Source: Sphingomonas alba (lineage in GTDB: Bacteria > Pseudomonadota > Alphaproteobacteria > Sphingomonadales > Sphingomonadaceae). Taken from it: a DNA stretch of 64,000 nt. The translations under genes and the position numbers were made by a program. The DNA lies in the NCBI RefSeq assembly GCF_023516555.1, contig NZ_JAMGBD010000001.1, forward strand, positions 1,488,001 through 1,552,000, in the 5' to 3' direction. Below, piece after piece: positions 18,748 through 28,488 of this stretch (the first letter of the stretch is position 1; every line of letters begins with the position of its first letter). Under the pieces are notes generated by a model that was not told the origin of the DNA, ran no database searches, and saw only the letters and a program-made list of their open reading frames with translations.

Positions 18748-19763
18748 AGGCGCAGCGCGGATCCATAACCCGCTCGGTCGAACAGCCCGACCGCTCAATC
18801 CGCTTCTACCTCCTCTATGGACCCGACGATTCGGGATCGCGCGGACTGGCGAACAAGCTCCTGAAGGCACTGGATGCGGAGAAACTGGCTCTGACCGGCG
18901 CAGCCGTGAAAGCCGACCCCGCCCTTTTAGCCGCGGAAGCCGGTGCCATCTCGTTGTTCGGCGGCGCGCGGCTGATCTGGGTCGATCCCGCCGGCGATGA
19001 TATTGTCGAGGCGGTCGAGGGGCTGCTGGAGGCTCCCGCAGTGGAAAGCCTGGTGGTCGCTATCGGCGGAGCGTTGCGAAAGACGTCGGCGCTGGTGAGA
19101 CTGGCCGAATCCCATGGCGCTGCGCTCTCTTATGCTTCTTATGCCCTTGAAGGCCGCGACGCCGACCGCATGGTGATCGAGCTTGGCCGAGGCGAGGGCC
19201 TACAGATGGATCCCTCGGTCGCTTCGGCCGTCGCAGCTGCCTGTGACGCCAACCAGTCGATCGTCGCGCACGAGCTGGCGAAGTTCGCCCTCTATCTGGG
19301 CGCCTCGGCCGATCGCCCAAAGGAACTCACCCGTGAGGTGGTCGACCTGCTTGGCGCGGAGTCTGGTGAAGGCGACATGATGCGGCTGGGCGATTTGGCC
19401 CTCGCGGGTCAGGCAAACAAGTTGTTCGAGGAACTGGACCGCGTCGCACTCAGCAACAGTGAGGCGATTCCCGTTATCCGGGCGCTCCAGCGACGGCTAA
19501 TCCAGTTGACCGGTCTTCGTGCCCAGATTGACCAGGGCAAGGGCGTTGATGCCGTCATGACGTCGATGGGCAAGGCACTGTTCTGGAAGGATAAAGCTCT
19601 GATGCAGCGGCTCCTGTCCGGTTGGACGTCGGAGCGGCTGGCGGCGATGCTCGAACGCAGCTCGGCGCTGGAAAAGGCAATCTTCTTTTCCGACGAACCA
19701 CCTGTGGCTGCGCTTGAAGAAGAGCTCGTGACCATCGCCCGCGCTGCCCAGCGGCGCGGTTAG
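18744..19763 (+). CDS. holA: DNA polymerase III delta subunit
   Basis: This 339-aa clamp-loader subunit opens the beta sliding clamp. The family pattern is seen in FYLLYGPDDSGSRGLANKLLKAL near the start and in LFGGARLIWVDPAGDDIVEAVE, with a helical C-terminal collar domain. There is an ATGA overlap with lptE. Its stop overlaps the convergent parB end by 4 bases, closing the leuS-lptE-holA operon. Confidence 0.94.
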   Translation: MKAQRGSITRSVEQPDRSIRFYLLYGPDDSGSRGLANKLLKALDAEKLALTGAAVKADPALLAAEAGAISLFGGARLIWVDPAGDDIVEAVEGLLEAPAVESLVVAIGGALRKTSALVRLAESHGAALSYASYALEGRDADRMVIELGRGEGLQMDPSVASAVAAACDANQSIVAHELAKFALYLGASADRPKELTREVVDLLGAESGEGDMMRLGDLALAGQANKLFEELDRVALSNSEAIPVIRALQRRLIQLTGLRAQIDQGKGVDAVMTSMGKALFWKDKALMQRLLSGWTSERLAAMLERSSALEKAIFFSDEPPVAALEEELVTIARAAQRRG

Positions 19764-20641
19764 ATCGGTTCGCCGCTGAGGCGCTGGCAGATCATGTCGA
19801 GCTGATCGAGGCTCGAGTAGGTCAAATTGACCGTTCCACCCTTGCCGCCATGCTTCACCTGGACTTTGAGTCCCAGCATGTCACTCAACTGGCGCTCAAG
19901 TGCCGCGAGGTCGGTGTCGACGGTGCGCGCATTGCGGGCCGACGCTCTTGCGATGTCATAGCCCGCACCGGGCTTGACCAGCTTGGCAAGCTCTTCGGCC
20001 TGGCGAACGCTGAGGCCCTTATCAGCGATTTCCGCAGCGAGAGCTTCTGGCTCTTCGGCAGTCAAAACCGCCCGCGCATGCCCCATACTGATATCGCCTC
20101 GCATCAGCATTTGTCGGACAGAATCAGGTAAACCCAATAATCTCAACAAGTTGGCGACGTGGCTGCGAGACTTGCCGACCAGCTTGGCGACATTGTCCTG
20201 GGTATGACCGAAGCGGCCGATGAGGGTCTGGTAGCCCTCAGCCTCTTCGATCGCATTAAGGTCCGCGCGCTGGACATTCTCGATCAGCGCCAGCTCGGCG
20301 CTCGAACTATCGTCATGCTCGCGGACCAAGGCAGGAATCGTGTGCAGCTGCGCCCGCTGCGACGCCCGCCAGCGCCGCTCGCCGGCGATCAGCTCGTAAC
20401 CGCCCTCGACGGGGCGCAGAAGGATCGGCTGCAGCACGCCATGCTGGCGGATCGATTCGGCCAATTCGGCCAGCGATTCCTCGTCAAAATGCTGGCGAGG
20501 CTGGGCCGGGTTTGGCCTGATCTGGGCAATATCGACTTCGCGGACGCTGTCACGGCGCCCTTGTGCGTCCTCGGCAGGCCGCGGCGCATCCCCGAGCAAC
20601 GCGCTAAGGCCCCTGCCCAGTCCCTTCTTCTGCTCGCTCAT
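19760..20641 (-). CDS. parB: Chromosome-partitioning protein ParB
   Basis: This 293-aa centromere-binding CTPase spreads from parS. It begins with the family's KKGLGRGLSALLGD. The CTP-binding/ParB-N region includes IRPNPAQPRQHFDEESL and GERRWRASQRAQL; the HTH has TQDNVAKLVGKSRSHVANLLRLL. A C-terminal dimerisation domain is at about 240-293. The ATG at 20641 is chosen because the preceding 28 in-frame codons are unlike ParB and lie inside parA. It overlaps parA by four bases. Two parS sites are found nearby at 21996 and 23774. Confidence 0.96.
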   Translation of the reverse strand: MSEQKKGLGRGLSALLGDAPRPAEDAQGRRDSVREVDIAQIRPNPAQPRQHFDEESLAELAESIRQHGVLQPILLRPVEGGYELIAGERRWRASQRAQLHTIPALVREHDDSSSAELALIENVQRADLNAIEEAEGYQTLIGRFGHTQDNVAKLVGKSRSHVANLLRLLGLPDSVRQMLMRGDISMGHARAVLTAEEPEALAAEIADKGLSVRQAEELAKLVKPGAGYDIARASARNARTVDTDLAALERQLSDMLGLKVQVKHGGKGGTVNLTYSSLDQLDMICQRLSGEPI

Positions 20642-21429
20642 GCAGCCACCGGTTCGGCGCGCAGCCGGTTCAGCTTCGCCATGACCTCCCGAGCCAGGCC
20701 GATATAAGCCTCCGAGCCAGGGCATTTGAGATCGTAGATCAGAGCCGGCAGGCCGTGACTGGGCGCCTCTGACAGCCGGACGTTGCGGGGGACGATCGTT
20801 TCGAACACCGCATTCCCCAGGCAGGCGCGGACATCTTCCGCCACCTGGCTCGACAACCGGTTGCGACGATCGAACATGGTGAGGACGACGCCGAGAATCG
20901 ACAGGCCCGGATTGAACGCCACTCGTACGCGCTCAACTGTTTGTAAAAGCTGGGAAAGTCCTTCCAGAGCGAAGAATTCGGTCTGGAGCGGCACCAGTAA
21001 TTGCTGGGCGGCGACCATGGCATTGAGGGTCAGCAAGCCGAGCGAAGGCGGGCAATCGATCAGGCAGACGTCCCACCGACCCGGAATCGCTTCGTTGAGC
21101 GCATGTTCGAGCCGATGCGTGCGGTTCTCGAGGTCGACAAGCTCGATCTCGGCCCCCGACAGGTCGACTGTCGCCGGCACGAGATCCAGTCGCGGTACGC
21201 GTGTCGCCACTGCTGCCTCGCTGACGCTGGCGCGACCGATCAGCAAGTCGTAGCTGCTGCGAACTCGCGCCGACTGGCCGACTCCAAGCCCGGTCGAGGC
21301 ATTGCCCTGCGGGTCGAGATCGACCAACAACACCTTCCAGCCGATCGCGGCCAGGGCCGTCGCCAGATTGATGGCGGTCGTGGTTTTTCCCACTCCGCCC
21401 TTCTGGTTGGCGACCACAATTCGGATCAT
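20638..21429 (-). CDS. parA: Chromosome-partitioning ATPase ParA
   Basis: This 263-aa Walker-type ATPase moves ParB-parS complexes towards the poles. The deviant Walker A is KGGVGKTT at residues 10-17, followed by LLVDLDPQGNASTGLG; LIDCPPSLGLLTLNA is the second nucleotide-binding segment. The ATG at 21429 overlaps the rsmG stop, so rsmG, parA and parB are one coupled unit. Confidence 0.96.
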   Translation of the reverse strand: MIRIVVANQKGGVGKTTTAINLATALAAIGWKVLLVDLDPQGNASTGLGVGQSARVRSSYDLLIGRASVSEAAVATRVPRLDLVPATVDLSGAEIELVDLENRTHRLEHALNEAIPGRWDVCLIDCPPSLGLLTLNAMVAAQQLLVPLQTEFFALEGLSQLLQTVERVRVAFNPGLSILGVVLTMFDRRNRLSSQVAEDVRACLGNAVFETIVPRNVRLSEAPSHGLPALIYDLKCPGSEAYIGLAREVMAKLNRLRAEPVAA

Positions 21430-22046
21430 CCCCGTCCCTTTCGCCGGACTTGCGAGGCAACCAAGATGGCGGCCTCGTCGCTCGTCACACTCGGAACGAG
21501 CTGGAAGCTACCCTGCCATGACCGCTTCGCTTCCTCCAGTTCCAACTGCGCGCTTTTCCCCTTTGGGAACAGCCACAGCGTTTTATCTGTGGACAGATGG
21601 CGGGATATGCTGAGCAAAACCTCGAGTGAGGCGACCGCCCGGGCAGTGATGACATCGAACTTGCCCGTGATTCGTTCTGCTTTCGCGACGCGGACTGTAA
21701 CGCGCCCACCAAGACCCAAAGCCTCCGTCGTACGCTGCAGGAATTCCGCGCGTAGCTTGCGGGGTTCCACCAGAGTCACCGGACCCTCTGTCAGTATCGC
21801 GATCACCAACCCAGGAAGACCCGCCCCTGAACCAATGTCCAGCCAACTTGAGTCGGGTCGTGGCGCGAAGCGGACGAGTTGGGCGCCGTCGGCGATGTGG
21901 CGCTCCCATATCTCTTCGGTTGTGGACTTTGAGATAAGGTTTTGGCGCTCGTTTTCCTCTAGCAGGAGGGCCACGTAGCGTTTTAGCAGGTCGAGTGTTT
22001 CACGTGGAACATCGCGGCCGACAGCCGCTTCTATCAACTCGATCAT
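21426..22046 (-). CDS. rsmG: 16S rRNA (guanine-N7) methyltransferase RsmG
   Basis: This 206-aa SAM-dependent methyltransferase (GidB) modifies G527 of 16S rRNA. The SAM-binding motif is seen in [18 protein letters not shown], with [14 protein letters not shown] following. It overlaps mnmG by four bases and parA by four bases. The N-terminal coding region, around VPRETLDLL, contains a variant parS site (21996-22011), so these codons serve both the protein and the centromere. Confidence 0.95.
   Translation of the reverse strand: MIELIEAAVGRDVPRETLDLLKRYVALLLEENERQNLISKSTTEEIWERHIADGAQLVRFAPRPDSSWLDIGSGAGLPGLVIAILTEGPVTLVEPRKLRAEFLQRTTEALGLGGRVTVRVAKAERITGKFDVITARAVASLEVLLSISRHLSTDKTLWLFPKGKSAQLELEEAKRSWQGSFQLVPSVTSDEAAILVASQVRRKGRG
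21996..22011. other. parS centromere site (variant), inside rsmG
   Basis: TGTTTCACGTGGAACA differs from the perfect palindrome TGTTTCACGTGAAACA at one base and still fits the general parS pattern TGTTNCACGTGNAACA. It lies inside the rsmG coding sequence, 0.6 kb from parA and 1.8 kb from the second site. ParB binding is inferred. Confidence 0.85.
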
Positions 22047-23719
22047 GCCGCCCGACGCGCGGCGGCGACGTGAAGCGCGGCAAGCGCAGCCGGCGTAATC
22101 CCAGCGATTCGCGATGCCTGGTCGAGGTTCTCGGGACGCGCGGACGTGAGTCGCTCGACCGCCTCGTTCGACAGGCCCGGTACGACGCCGAAATCAAAGT
22201 CCGTGTCCAAGAGCACCGAAAGATCGCGCTGCACCGCCGTCCACTCGCGCCGTTGCCGTTCAAAATAGGGGGAATAAAGGGTGTCTGCCTGCCCCTCCTC
22301 AGTTTCGCCCCATGCCGGCGTCTCACGCAGATCCAGATGCGCTTCGATCTGGTCACATCGCCGGCTCGTCACACAGCCAGCCGCGAGTGCCTGAGGCCCC
22401 AGTCTGCTAGTCGCGTTGTCCGCGCGCAGGTAGAGGCGATATTCTGCACGCGCAGTCATCATCCGATACGGCTCGTTCACCCCCTGCAAAGTGAGGTCGT
22501 CTATCATCACACCAATGTAAGAGCTGCGTCGGTCGAACCGGACTTCCTCCAGGCCAAGCGCGTGCGCCGCTGCATTGAGTCCGGCGGCGAGCCCTTGCGC
22601 CGCCGCTTCCTCGTAGCCGGTGGTGCCATTGATCTGGCCAGCCAGGAAAAGGCCTTCGACGGCTTGGTGTTCCAACGTCGAACCCAACTTCCGCGCATCG
22701 GCATATTCATACTCGACCGCATAACCGGGACGGACGATCTCGGCCCTTTCCAAACCCTCGATAGTCCGCAGAAAACCTAGCTGAACATCCGCAGGCAATG
22801 AGGTGCTGATCCCGTTCGGATAAACCACATGAGTGTCCAGCCCTTCCGGTTCCAGGAAGATCTGATGACCCTCCCGGTCGCCAAAGCGGCGGATCTTGTC
22901 CTCAATCGAGGGGCAGTAACGGGGTCCCCGCCCCTCGATCGCGCCCGCAAACAGCGGAGAGCGATGGAAATTGTCACGAATGACGTCGTGCGTAGCGTCA
23001 TTTGTGCGCGCAATGGCGCAGGCCAGTTCCGGAGGCCGGACTTGTGGCACGATAACGGACATCGACCAATCGTCGCCGTCGCTCGGTTGTGGCTGCAGCC
23101 GTGCCCAGTCGATCGTTCGGCCATCAAGGCGTGGCGGCGTCCCCGTCTTCAGCCGTCCTTGCGCGACACCCCACTCCCGGAGCTGCGACGCAAGCGCGAC
23201 AGATGGCTTTTCCCCGGTGCGGCCTCCCGCAACGCGTTCCATCCCGCAAAAGAGCGCCCCATCTAGAAAGGTCCCAGTGGCAATGACCACCGCGGCCGCC
23301 GCGATCGTGTCCCCATCGACGACGACACCCTCCACGTGGCCGCCCCGGACGGCTAGCTCGGTCGCCTCGCCGACCAGAACTTCGACGCCGGACTCTCCAA
23401 GCAGTTCAACGACGCCCTTGCGATACAGCATCCGGTCGGCCTGGACACGCGGCCCCCAAACGGCGGGACCCTTGCTGCGATTGAGCATGCGCCGGTGGAT
23501 TGCGGCGCGATCCGCCGCGCGGGCCATCAGCCCGTCAAAGACGTCAAGCTCCCGGACTAGATGACCCTTGCCCACACCGCCGATCGACGGATTGCAGCTC
23601 ATCTGGCCAATGTCTTCGGCGCGGAAGGTTACCAATCCAACACTCGCGCCACGGCGCGCCGCTGCAGCAGCAGCTTCGCAACCGGCGTGGCCGCCGCCAA
23701 TGACGATAACGTCGAACAT
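22043..23719 (-). CDS. mnmG: tRNA uridine-5-carboxymethylaminomethyl modification protein MnmG (GidA), short form
   Basis: This FAD protein works with MnmE to build cmnm5U34 in tRNAs. The FAD motif GGGHAG is at residues 8-13, and [20 protein letters not shown] plus [20 protein letters not shown] are diagnostic. At 558 aa it is about 60-70 residues shorter than the usual 620-630. The missing part is in the region between [17 protein letters not shown] and [11 protein letters not shown], where most members carry a longer linker; the helical C-terminal domain is present ([12 protein letters not shown]). No frameshift is apparent, since the frame is continuous. A parS site precedes the gene. Confidence 0.95.
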   Translation of the reverse strand: MFDVIVIGGGHAGCEAAAAAARRGASVGLVTFRAEDIGQMSCNPSIGGVGKGHLVRELDVFDGLMARAADRAAIHRRMLNRSKGPAVWGPRVQADRMLYRKGVVELLGESGVEVLVGEATELAVRGGHVEGVVVDGDTIAAAAVVIATGTFLDGALFCGMERVAGGRTGEKPSVALASQLREWGVAQGRLKTGTPPRLDGRTIDWARLQPQPSDGDDWSMSVIVPQVRPPELACAIARTNDATHDVIRDNFHRSPLFAGAIEGRGPRYCPSIEDKIRRFGDREGHQIFLEPEGLDTHVVYPNGISTSLPADVQLGFLRTIEGLERAEIVRPGYAVEYEYADARKLGSTLEHQAVEGLFLAGQINGTTGYEEAAAQGLAAGLNAAAHALGLEEVRFDRRSSYIGVMIDDLTLQGVNEPYRMMTARAEYRLYLRADNATSRLGPQALAAGCVTSRRCDQIEAHLDLRETPAWGETEEGQADTLYSPYFERQRREWTAVQRDLSVLLDTDFDFGVVPGLSNEAVERLTSARPENLDQASRIAGITPAALAALHVAAARRAA

Positions 23720-23773
23720 TGCGTCGCCTTAGCCGAAAGCACCTTGCAGCGAAACGGCTGGCGTCCCGGCCGG

Positions 23774-23789
23774 TGTTTCACGTGAAACA
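23774..23789. other. parS centromere site, perfect palindrome
   Basis: TGTTTCACGTGAAACA is a perfect 16-bp palindrome and an exact match to the consensus parS recognised by chromosomal ParB in diverse bacteria. It lies in the 95-base gap between mnmE and mnmG, about 3.1 kb from parB and about 5.9 kb from the proposed origin. Confidence 0.95.
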
Positions 23790-23814
23790 TTCGGCCATCG
23801 TCTAATAGATTCAA

Positions 23815-25104
23815 TCACTTACCCAGGCAGAAACGTCCGAACAAGGCATCGAGGACATCTTCCACGCCAGAACGCCCACCGAGCCGATCGAAGGCCGAAC
23901 GAGCCGAGCGCAACCCTTCCGCCAACATGACCAGATCGGCGCCTCCGGCTCCTGCCAGTCCTTCGCGGGCCAGTTCGATCTCCTGCGACTGGCGTCGATT
24001 GAGGGCCAGTTCTCCTTCGGCGGGCAATATCGCCCTGGCGGCCGCCACGATCGCCTGAACAAGGGCCGCCAACCCTTTGCCGGTGACACTTGAAACAGGG
24101 AGCGACCCTTCGGGCCCATCGCCCCTACCCGGATCGTCGGCTCGCGCGTGCACCCGGATGACCCGTGGCAGGTCCGGTGCGGATGCCGGTTCTCCCAGCC
24201 ATAGAATCAGGTCCGCGCATTGCAATTGGCCCTGGGCGCGATCAACGCCGATGGCCTCAACCGCATCCCTGCTCTCCCGTAAGCCGGCGGTGTCGACAAG
24301 GACTATCGGAATACCGTCAATAGCCAGCGGCACCTCAATCACGTCGCGAGTCGTGCCGGCAACATCCGTGACGATGGCTTTCTCGGCCTCCGCCAAGGCA
24401 TTAACCAGGCTGGACTTTCCCGCATTAGGAGGGCCCGCCACGACGACCCTGACGCCTTCCCGTAATGGCTCAGCACGCGGTCGAGCCAGCCACAGCGCCA
24501 ATTCGGCCGCCAGCTCCTTCGCTTCCTGGCCGAGCACATGCTCGTCGGCCGCTGTCTCGTCCTCATCCCCAACATAGTCGATGGCCGCCTCGGCTCGGGC
24601 CGACAGGTCCACCAGCCGCTGCCTCCAGGCTTCGATCTGCTTGCGAAGGCCGCCCTCGGCCATCAGCAGCGCCGCCCGTCTCTGGCTCTCGGTCTCGGCC
24701 TCGAGCAGATCAGCAAGGCCCTCAGCCTCCGTCAGGTCTATCCGGCCATTGGCGAAGGCCCGCCGCGTGAACTCGCCCGGTTCGGCTTGCCGCATGCCGG
24801 GAAGTGACGTCATGACGCCAAGCAATGAGTCGACCACGGCGCGGCTGCCATGACACTGATATTCAACGACATTCTCGCCAGTAGCCGACTTCGGCCCGTC
24901 AAACCTCAGGACGAGTGCCTGATCGATCTCTTCTCCGCTTTTCGGCGAACGTAATGTCTTCAGCACCGGCCGTCGCGGAGCCGGCAACCGCCCCGCGATT
25001 GCCTCACAGGCCGCGAACGCCTGCGGTCCGCTGGTGCGGATGATCGCCACGGCCGCCGGCGGTCGGCCGCTCGACAAGGCAAAGATGGTGTCGCCGCTCA
25101 ACAT
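23815..25104 (-). CDS. mnmE: tRNA modification GTPase MnmE
   Basis: This 429-aa protein is the GTPase partner of MnmG. It has an N-terminal tetrahydrofolate-binding domain (about 1-120, with SGDTIFALSSGRPPAAVAIIR), a helical domain, and an inserted G domain with P-loop GPPNAGKS at 224-231 and DVAGTTRD as switch. The terminal FCLGK motif carries the functional cysteine C426. The length is at the short end of the family. It is followed by a parS site and mnmG on the same strand. Confidence 0.96.
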   Translation of the reverse strand: MLSGDTIFALSSGRPPAAVAIIRTSGPQAFAACEAIAGRLPAPRRPVLKTLRSPKSGEEIDQALVLRFDGPKSATGENVVEYQCHGSRAVVDSLLGVMTSLPGMRQAEPGEFTRRAFANGRIDLTEAEGLADLLEAETESQRRAALLMAEGGLRKQIEAWRQRLVDLSARAEAAIDYVGDEDETAADEHVLGQEAKELAAELALWLARPRAEPLREGVRVVVAGPPNAGKSSLVNALAEAEKAIVTDVAGTTRDVIEVPLAIDGIPIVLVDTAGLRESRDAVEAIGVDRAQGQLQCADLILWLGEPASAPDLPRVIRVHARADDPGRGDGPEGSLPVSSVTGKGLAALVQAIVAAARAILPAEGELALNRRQSQEIELAREGLAGAGGADLVMLAEGLRSARSAFDRLGGRSGVEDVLDALFGRFCLGK

Positions 25105-25117
25105 AAGCGGCCTCTTG

Positions 25118-25849
25118 TCAGCTTATCGTCGGGAAGCCCAGCACCGGCGCGACATTGTGATAGCCGTCCCAGATCATCTTCAACGCCACCCACAGGATGA
25201 CGACGAGGCCGAGATAAGCGATCCACCGGTAGCGCTCGATGTATTTGGCGATGACATTGGCGGCGACACCCATCAGCGCCACCGACAAAATGAGACCGAC
25301 AATCAGGATGCCGGGATGCTCTCGGGCTGCGCCGGCGACAGCGAGGACGTTGTCCAGGCTCATGCTGACGTCGGCAATGGCAACGGCCCAGGCGGCCGAG
25401 GCGAAGGACTTGGAAGCGGAGATACCGCTGTCTTCGTCGCCCTCGACCTCGGGGGATCCCGGGCTCTCGTTGTCGTCACGGATCTCGCGGTACATGCGCC
25501 ATGCGACCCAGAGCAGCAGCAGGCCGCCCGCAAGGATGAGGCCGACGATCTGCAGCAACTGGCTGACGACAAGTGCGAAGCCGATGCGCAGGACCAGCGC
25601 GGCAACGACGCCAAGCAGGATGACCTTCTTGCGCTGCTCCGCCGGCAACCCGGCCGCCAATGCGCCAACGACGATAGCATTGTCGCCCGCCAGCACCAGG
25701 TCGATCATCAGGACCTGGGCGAACGCCGCCAGCGCGCCTGCCCCGAACGTTCCCAAATTGGAAAAATCGTGGACGATGGCGTTCCAGATTTCGGCAGGAC
25801 TGCCGAGGCCTGCCGAATGGGCTACGACCAGAAGCAGGTTGTCGAGCAA
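25118..25849 (-). CDS. TerC/YjbE family membrane protein 1
   Basis: This 243-aa protein has about seven hydrophobic helices and the TerC family hallmarks LVLAGDNAIVVGALAAGLP and ADVSMSLDNVLAVAGAA; the acidic intramembrane residues fit metal-ion handling. A charged loop, RDDNESPGSPEVEGDED, separates the two halves. TerC proteins are linked to Mn2+ efflux or metallation of exported enzymes; the substrate is not readable here. The start is TTG at 25849 with AGGGGGA five bases upstream. It lies 67 bases after a second TerC gene. No manganese riboswitch is visible in the short gaps. Confidence 0.88.
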   Translation of the reverse strand: MLDNLLLVVAHSAGLGSPAEIWNAIVHDFSNLGTFGAGALAAFAQVLMIDLVLAGDNAIVVGALAAGLPAEQRKKVILLGVVAALVLRIGFALVVSQLLQIVGLILAGGLLLLWVAWRMYREIRDDNESPGSPEVEGDEDSGISASKSFASAAWAVAIADVSMSLDNVLAVAGAAREHPGILIVGLILSVALMGVAANVIAKYIERYRWIAYLGLVVILWVALKMIWDGYHNVAPVLGFPTIS

Positions 25850-25916
25850 GTGATCCCCCTCGCGCTCCGTCGATCTCGTTCAGCGCCCGACGAGCAGCGC
25901 GGTCATTGGTTCCTTG

Positions 25917-26585
25917 CTAGCCGAGGTGGAGGGCGGTCCTCAACCCCAGCACATGCTCGCCGCCGACCCAGCCTTCGTAAATCATCGTGGCCGCGACATA
26001 GAGAATGACCGCAAGACCGATGTAGTTGATCCAGTGGTAACGCTGGATGAGCTTGGCGACGTAGTTGGCGGCGATCCCCATGAACAGGACCGAAAAGGTC
26101 AGCCCGATGAACAGCAATGCCGGGTTCTCGCGGGCGATCGAGGCGACGAGCAAGACATTGTCGAGGCTCATCGACAAGTCCGCGACCATGATCTGGACCG
26201 CGGCCCGGAAGAACGTCTTGGTCGCCCTCGGGCCCTCGACTACCTCCGTCTCCGGATCGTCGTAGGTCACTGAATCCGTTGGCGGATGCAGCTCTCGGAA
26301 GATGTTGTACGCTACCCACAAAAGTAGCAGCCCGCCCGCGAAGACCAGCCCCGTGACCTTGAGCAACTGGGTTGCCAGCACCGCGAAGGTGATGAGGAAG
26401 ACGAGCGCCATGGCGACGCCCAGCAGCAGTACCTTCTTGCGCTCGCGGTCGGGCAGGCCGGACGCCAGCGAGCCCATGATGACGACATTGTCGCCGGCCA
26501 TGGTCAGGTCGCCAATGATGATCTGGCCAAGCTTGGCCATTCCACCGGCTGTAAAAATCGCCTGGAAGTTGAGGCTGGCGAGCAT
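25917..26585 (-). CDS. TerC/YjbE family membrane protein 2
   Basis: This 222-aa paralogue of the adjacent gene has the same two hallmarks, DLTMAGDNVVIMGSLASGLP and ADLSMSLDNVLLVASIA, and a similar seven-helix profile. The central loop is different and shorter (HPPTDSVTYDDPETEVVE). The tandem pair looks like an old duplication, and the two proteins may form a heteromer or differ in metal. The ATG is at 26585; rho ends 34 bases further on its 5' side, so both may be read from the rho region. Confidence 0.88.
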   Translation of the reverse strand: MLASLNFQAIFTAGGMAKLGQIIIGDLTMAGDNVVIMGSLASGLPDRERKKVLLLGVAMALVFLITFAVLATQLLKVTGLVFAGGLLLLWVAYNIFRELHPPTDSVTYDDPETEVVEGPRATKTFFRAAVQIMVADLSMSLDNVLLVASIARENPALLFIGLTFSVLFMGIAANYVAKLIQRYHWINYIGLAVILYVAATMIYEGWVGGEHVLGLRTALHLG

Positions 26586-26619
26586 CGGCCTTGAACGCTC
26601 CTAGGCCCTCAACGGCCCA

Positions 26620-27876
<1,257 letters not shown>

Positions 27877-28035
27877 AGGATTATTCGCTTGAGTACGATT
27901 GGAAATTTGGTTCGTGCGGCAGGACGCCGCAGAAAATCGGATGGGGACACACCGGCGAAGGGGAATACGGGCCGGCGCGGCCGTTTGAATCGGGCGTTAG
28001 GTCTGGCTCAACCCTGAGTCAATCGGGACAGGCCG

Positions 28036-28488
28036 TCAAAACGGACGAACAATCACCAACACTGCGATCAGCGCCACGGCAATGCCGGGAATCTCGTTCA
28101 TGATCCTCAGAGTCCGGTTCTCGAGCGGCCGCATGCCATTGGCCAGCTTCTTGCCATAGGCGCTGATCCAGCCCTGGTAGCCCGACAGGCCCACCACCAG
28201 TGCGAACTTGGCGATGAACCAGCCCTGGTGGAACGCATCCACATGGACGGCCAGCATCAGGCCCAGGACCCAGGTCACCAGCATAGCAGGGCCAAGGATG
28301 ATGGTCCGCGCCCGGTCCTCACGCTCGATCCAGGCGCGGTCCTCGGCTGAGCCGGGGGTCGTCGCATGGTGGTAGACGTAGAACCGTGGCAGCAGGAACA
28401 GGCCCGACATCCAGAAGATGACGAACGTGACGTGCGCCGCCTTCACCCATGGATAAGCCGCGCCCAGGAAGCCGATGAACTGACTCAT
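28036..28488 (-). CDS. hemJ: Protoporphyrinogen oxidase HemJ
   Basis: This 150-aa membrane protein has four predicted helices and the HemJ/UPF0093 pattern: YPWVKAAHVTFVIFWMSGLFLLPRFYVYH includes the conserved histidine of helix 1, and ENRTLRIMNEIPGIA is near the C-terminus. HemJ oxidises protoporphyrinogen IX in organisms without HemG/HemY. It overlaps hemE by four bases, so two haem genes are coupled here. Confidence 0.92.
   Translation of the reverse strand: MSQFIGFLGAAYPWVKAAHVTFVIFWMSGLFLLPRFYVYHHATTPGSAEDRAWIEREDRARTIILGPAMLVTWVLGLMLAVHVDAFHQGWFIAKFALVVGLSGYQGWISAYGKKLANGMRPLENRTLRIMNEIPGIAVALIAVLVIVRPF

Noticed and set aside
23331-23346. CACGTGG inside mnmG considered as parS
   Set aside because: Only the hexamer core matches; flanks are CCCTC and CCGCC.
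25850-25916. Manganese (yybP-ykoY) riboswitch ahead of TerC genes
   Set aside because: The gaps of 67 and 34 bases are too short and no matching paired elements are visible.
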